Part shown: in pieces, positions 61,925 through 64,000 of the stretch
How positions within the stretch are numbered: position 1 is the first letter of the stretch
How the letters are laid out: every line of letters begins with the position of its first letter
DNA from: Niveispirillum sp.
Lineage (GTDB): Bacteria > Pseudomonadota > Alphaproteobacteria > Azospirillales > Azospirillaceae
Assembly: GCF_017996735.1 (NCBI RefSeq)
Contig: NZ_JAGOGJ010000001.1
Coordinates: 1-64,000 of the forward strand
Length of the DNA: 64,000 nucleotides
Direction: 5' to 3'
Notes under the pieces: model-generated
Database searches by the model: none
Told to the model about the DNA's origin: nothing
What the model saw: the letters and a program-made list of their open reading frames with translations, nothing else
Made by a program: the position numbers and the translations under genes

Positions 61925-62756
61925 TAGGCGCGATGTGAGCGGTGGGTGAGAGCTGTTCCATCTTGGTGAGCCGCTTCGACCAAGAGACCGGAGGCGATCC
62001 AGTGGATGAAGCTGGAAGACGGCATGGGACTATCAGCAATTCCTTTCGCGCCGCTGTATTCTCACCCGCGATGTCATGATCCTTTCTAAGGAACGTGATC
62101 AGAACGGTCGTTTCTGTATCGTTTCCCGGCCTCAGGGTAATAAATGTCCCACCGACGCTGTTGACGGTCCAGGCCCAGTTATCGTCTTCAGGCCGTCGGG
62201 GAATCTTGAAGAACGCCATGTTGGCGCCGAGATAGCGAAAGCGGGTCTGCTCGGCCAGCACCAGTTTCCTCAACGAGGAACTCATGCCCTCGGCGCAGAT
62301 CACCAGTTCGAACGCCTCGACATCGCCATTGGCAAAGGTGGCCACCATGCCGGTGTCCTTGTCTTCCAGATGCGTTACGAACGTCCCCATGCGATATTCG
62401 CAATTATCTTTCGTGGCGTCGAAAAGGACGCGGGCGAAATCGCCTCTCAGAATCTCGAAATCGCTTGTCAGCGTTCCCAGCGCCCCCTTCGGAAACGTGG
62501 CAACCAGCTTGCCGGCGGCATCAAGATATTTCTGGCCTTGCTCCAGGGTGTTCCTGGCCTCGATCGCCTCGGCAAGCCCCATCATCTTGATGACCTGCTG
62601 CCCGGCGCCCTTGATGTCGACATTCTGCCCACCATCCCTGAAGGATGTCGCCTTTTCGGCGATCACGACGGAATAGCCGTATCTGTGCAGCCAGTAGGCG
62701 CAAGCGGGGCCGGCGATCCCGCCACCACAGATCAGGATTTTCTTGTCGGTTTTCAT
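61925..62756 (-). pseudogene. FAD-dependent monooxygenase, C-terminally truncated at the IS
   Basis: From ATG 62756 (GAGG upstream) this reads as a PheA/TetX-type flavoprotein monooxygenase with the FAD motif ILICGGGIAGPACAYWLHR and the conserved GQNVDIKG segment. About 239 residues are normal, through FLRKDHDIAGENTAARKELL near 62040. After that the sequence has no family character, and the frame runs into the IS at 61924. The second FAD motif (GDAAH-type) and about 140 residues are missing, so it is probably non-functional. Confidence 0.75.
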
Positions 62757-63039
62757 ACTACCTCGCAATGTCGAACTGTTGGCGATTCCAAACCCGTGCG
62801 GCGGCCTGCCGCCAAAAGCCCGACCAACGGGAACGGTCGTGGCGAGGCGCTGCGGCTCAAAGGCTTGATGACGGTGGAAACGCGATTGGTCTCAACCAGG
62901 TTAGACAAACGCGTCCTGGGGCGCATGGGGCTGTTCCGCCAAACAATTTACTGATGCCGTCAAAGCGACCGCCGGTCTTGCACTCAGCAATGATTTTGTC
63001 GGCGGCATTCTGCGAGACCGGTCTGGTTGGCGGGGCCGC
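62757..63039. other. 283-bp intergenic stretch without a supportable gene
   Basis: Between the truncated monooxygenase and the AraC gene, both leftward. Short open frames exist on both strands but none has a start site or recognisable homology. One minus-strand frame (about 62900-63040) reads NAADKIIAECKTGGRFDGIS, which looks protein-like and may be a decayed gene end; I could not identify it. Confidence 0.3.
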
Positions 63040-63873
63040 CTAGTCCATTCTCCCGACATTCGGTCGCGTGACGGTCTGGTTTTGCCGGCTTGCAAGATAT
63101 TGCGCCGGTGGTTCCCCAAGGGCCTTCTTGAACATGGTGATGAACGCGCTGGCGCTTTCATAGCCCAGGTCGAAGGCCACGGCCTGCACCGCATCACCTG
63201 CGGCAAGCCGCTCCAATGCGACCATGATCTGGAACTGCTGCCGCCAGCGGCCGAAGCTCATCCCGATGTCGCGTTGAATGAGGCGAAACAAGGAACGCTC
63301 GCTCATCGCCACCCGGCGCGCCCATTCGCCGATGGTTGCCCGATCCGAAGGGTCAGCAGTAAGCCCGTCCACGATCCGCCTTAAACGAGGGTCGCCCGGC
63401 AAGGGCAGATGCAGTTGTTTGACCGGTGCATTGGCCAGTTCATCAAGCATTGTCTGGGTCAGGCGTCCCTGGGCACCTTCGCGATCATAGAGTGGCGGCA
63501 GGTGTCCCACACGGATGATCAACTCCCGCAGCAGGGGGGCGATCGCCACGGTACAGCACTCCTTCGGCATGGCTGGCGCCGCATCAGGTTCGACAAACAA
63601 GATATACAAGGCCACTTCGCCGACCCCGCGCACGCTATGCTCCATCCCTCCTGGTATCCACAGCGCACAATGCGGCGGGACCAGCCAGAGCCCCTTGGCG
63701 ACTTCACAGGTAACCAAGCCTCGCAGCGCCATGATCAGTTGCGCCTTGCGGTGCTCGTGCCGGGGCTGCTCGAAACCGTCGGTCACGAGCTCACCGCCTA
63801 TGGCGAAGACGGCACGGGGAATTTCCTGGGGATCAAAAACACCTTTCGCGGTGATGTCCGCCAGATGCCCCAT
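63040..63873 (-). CDS. AraC-family transcriptional regulator
   Basis: A 277-residue regulator with an N-terminal cupin domain (QPRHEHRKAQLIMALRG, WIPGGMEHSV) and a C-terminal AraC domain ending AVQAVAFDLGYESASAFITMFKKALG. ATG 63873 is preferred, with GGAGGAGG eight bases upstream; a GTG at 63903 is in frame but has no site. Its architecture parallels the AraC gene at 56796. A Fur-like site lies about 50 bases upstream, so it may regulate a receptor beginning at the window edge. Confidence 0.9.
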   Translation of the reverse strand: MGHLADITAKGVFDPQEIPRAVFAIGGELVTDGFEQPRHEHRKAQLIMALRGLVTCEVAKGLWLVPPHCALWIPGGMEHSVRGVGEVALYILFVEPDAAPAMPKECCTVAIAPLLRELIIRVGHLPPLYDREGAQGRLTQTMLDELANAPVKQLHLPLPGDPRLRRIVDGLTADPSDRATIGEWARRVAMSERSLFRLIQRDIGMSFGRWRQQFQIMVALERLAAGDAVQAVAFDLGYESASAFITMFKKALGEPPAQYLASRQNQTVTRPNVGRMD

Positions 63874-63925
63874 TGTTTCGACCTCCTCCAGGCTTGTCGT
63901 CACATCTTGTCTTGGCCCCTCAATA

Positions 63926-63944
63926 AATGCGAATGATTCTTATC
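63926..63944. promoter_or_regulatory. Fur-like site
   Basis: AATGCGAATGATTCTTATC resembles the Fur site form AATGxGAATxATTCTCATT, with the central AATGATT core and TTATC half intact. It lies between the leftward AraC gene and a possible rightward start at 63978. It is weaker than the box at 57691. Confidence 0.5.
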
Positions 63945-63977
63945 TGCCTGGCGGGATTCAGCAATATTCTGGCAGGC

Positions 63978-64000
63978 ATGAGAACCCTGCCACGTCTTGG
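63978..64000 (+). CDS. Possible start of a rightward gene (partial)
   Basis: ATG 63978 opens MRTLPRL to the window edge, with GGCAGG just upstream. A basic N terminus like this suits a signal peptide, and position beside an AraC gene and Fur-like site would fit a TonB receptor. Only seven codons are visible, so this is tentative. Confidence 0.25.

Noticed and set aside
62901..63206. A 101-codon minus-strand frame overlapping the end of the AraC gene
   Set aside because: Mostly out-of-frame AraC sequence, with no start signal or homology; only the part beyond 63040 is left open as possible decay.

Overview
The window reads as high-GC alphaproteobacterial DNA. It has two TonB-dependent receptors of the type common in sphingomonads, Caulobacterales and Niveispirillum-like bacteria, many SDR, acyl-CoA dehydrogenase and CoA-transferase genes, and GMC oxidoreductases. 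The genus cannot be fixed from the sequence alone. No rRNA, tRNA or CRISPR array was seen.

Positions 1-54,288 are almost wall-to-wall catabolic genes in alternating transcription blocks. (a) 214-6,520 (+): SDR, TonB receptor, a clear intrinsic terminator, aldehyde dehydrogenase, MFS carrier. (b) 6,521-11,050 (-): epoxide hydrolase, ferritin-like PF10118 protein, type III CoA-transferase, thiolase. (c) 11,217-19,792 (+): Old Yellow Enzyme, SnoaL-like protein, SDR, GTP cyclohydrolase I (folE), four acyl-CoA dehydrogenases in an alpha-beta-beta-alpha order, SDR. (d) 19,816-26,702 (-): GMC oxidoreductase, beta-lactamase-fold esterase, P450, SDR, a P450cam-like P450, TetR regulator with a 25-bp palindrome in front of the P450. 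(e) 27,131-39,034 (-): esterase, thiolase, acyl-CoA dehydrogenase, CoA-transferase, MaoC-like protein, aldehyde dehydrogenase, GMC oxidoreductase, alpha/beta hydrolase, SCP-x thiolase plus DUF35 partner, crotonase. (f) 39,342-47,916 (+): acyl-CoA ligase, LysR, GPH-type carrier, crotonase, SDR, second TonB receptor. (g) 48,002-49,575 (-): crotonase, SDR. (h) 49,949-54,288 (+): two tandem SDRs, a second acyl-CoA ligase, a decayed acyl-CoA dehydrogenase fragment, crotonase.

Taken together (inference), a hydrophobic alicyclic or terpenoid/steroid-like compound would be taken up by the TonB receptors, hydroxylated by P450s, oxidised by GMC, SDR and aldehyde dehydrogenases, hydrolysed where it carries ester or epoxide groups, activated to CoA esters and shortened by beta-oxidation, including a possible SCP-x/DUF35 thiolase or retro-aldolase step. 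No aromatic ring-cleavage dioxygenase, Rieske oxygenase or 3-ketosteroid dehydrogenase is visible, so the pathway is either incomplete here or of an alicyclic type.

At 54,250-54,530 a deleted IS256-family transposase remnant abuts the last crotonase and ends the catabolic region. From 54,598 to the end is an unrelated iron-acquisition and insertion-scarred region: PepSY membrane protein and a small partner, AraC regulator, a near-consensus Fur box, a TonB siderophore-type receptor broken by one in-frame amber codon, a PPOX-family flavoprotein, a complete 847-bp IS5-family (IS427-like) element, an FAD monooxygenase cut off beside that IS, and a second AraC regulator with a Fur-like site at the window edge.
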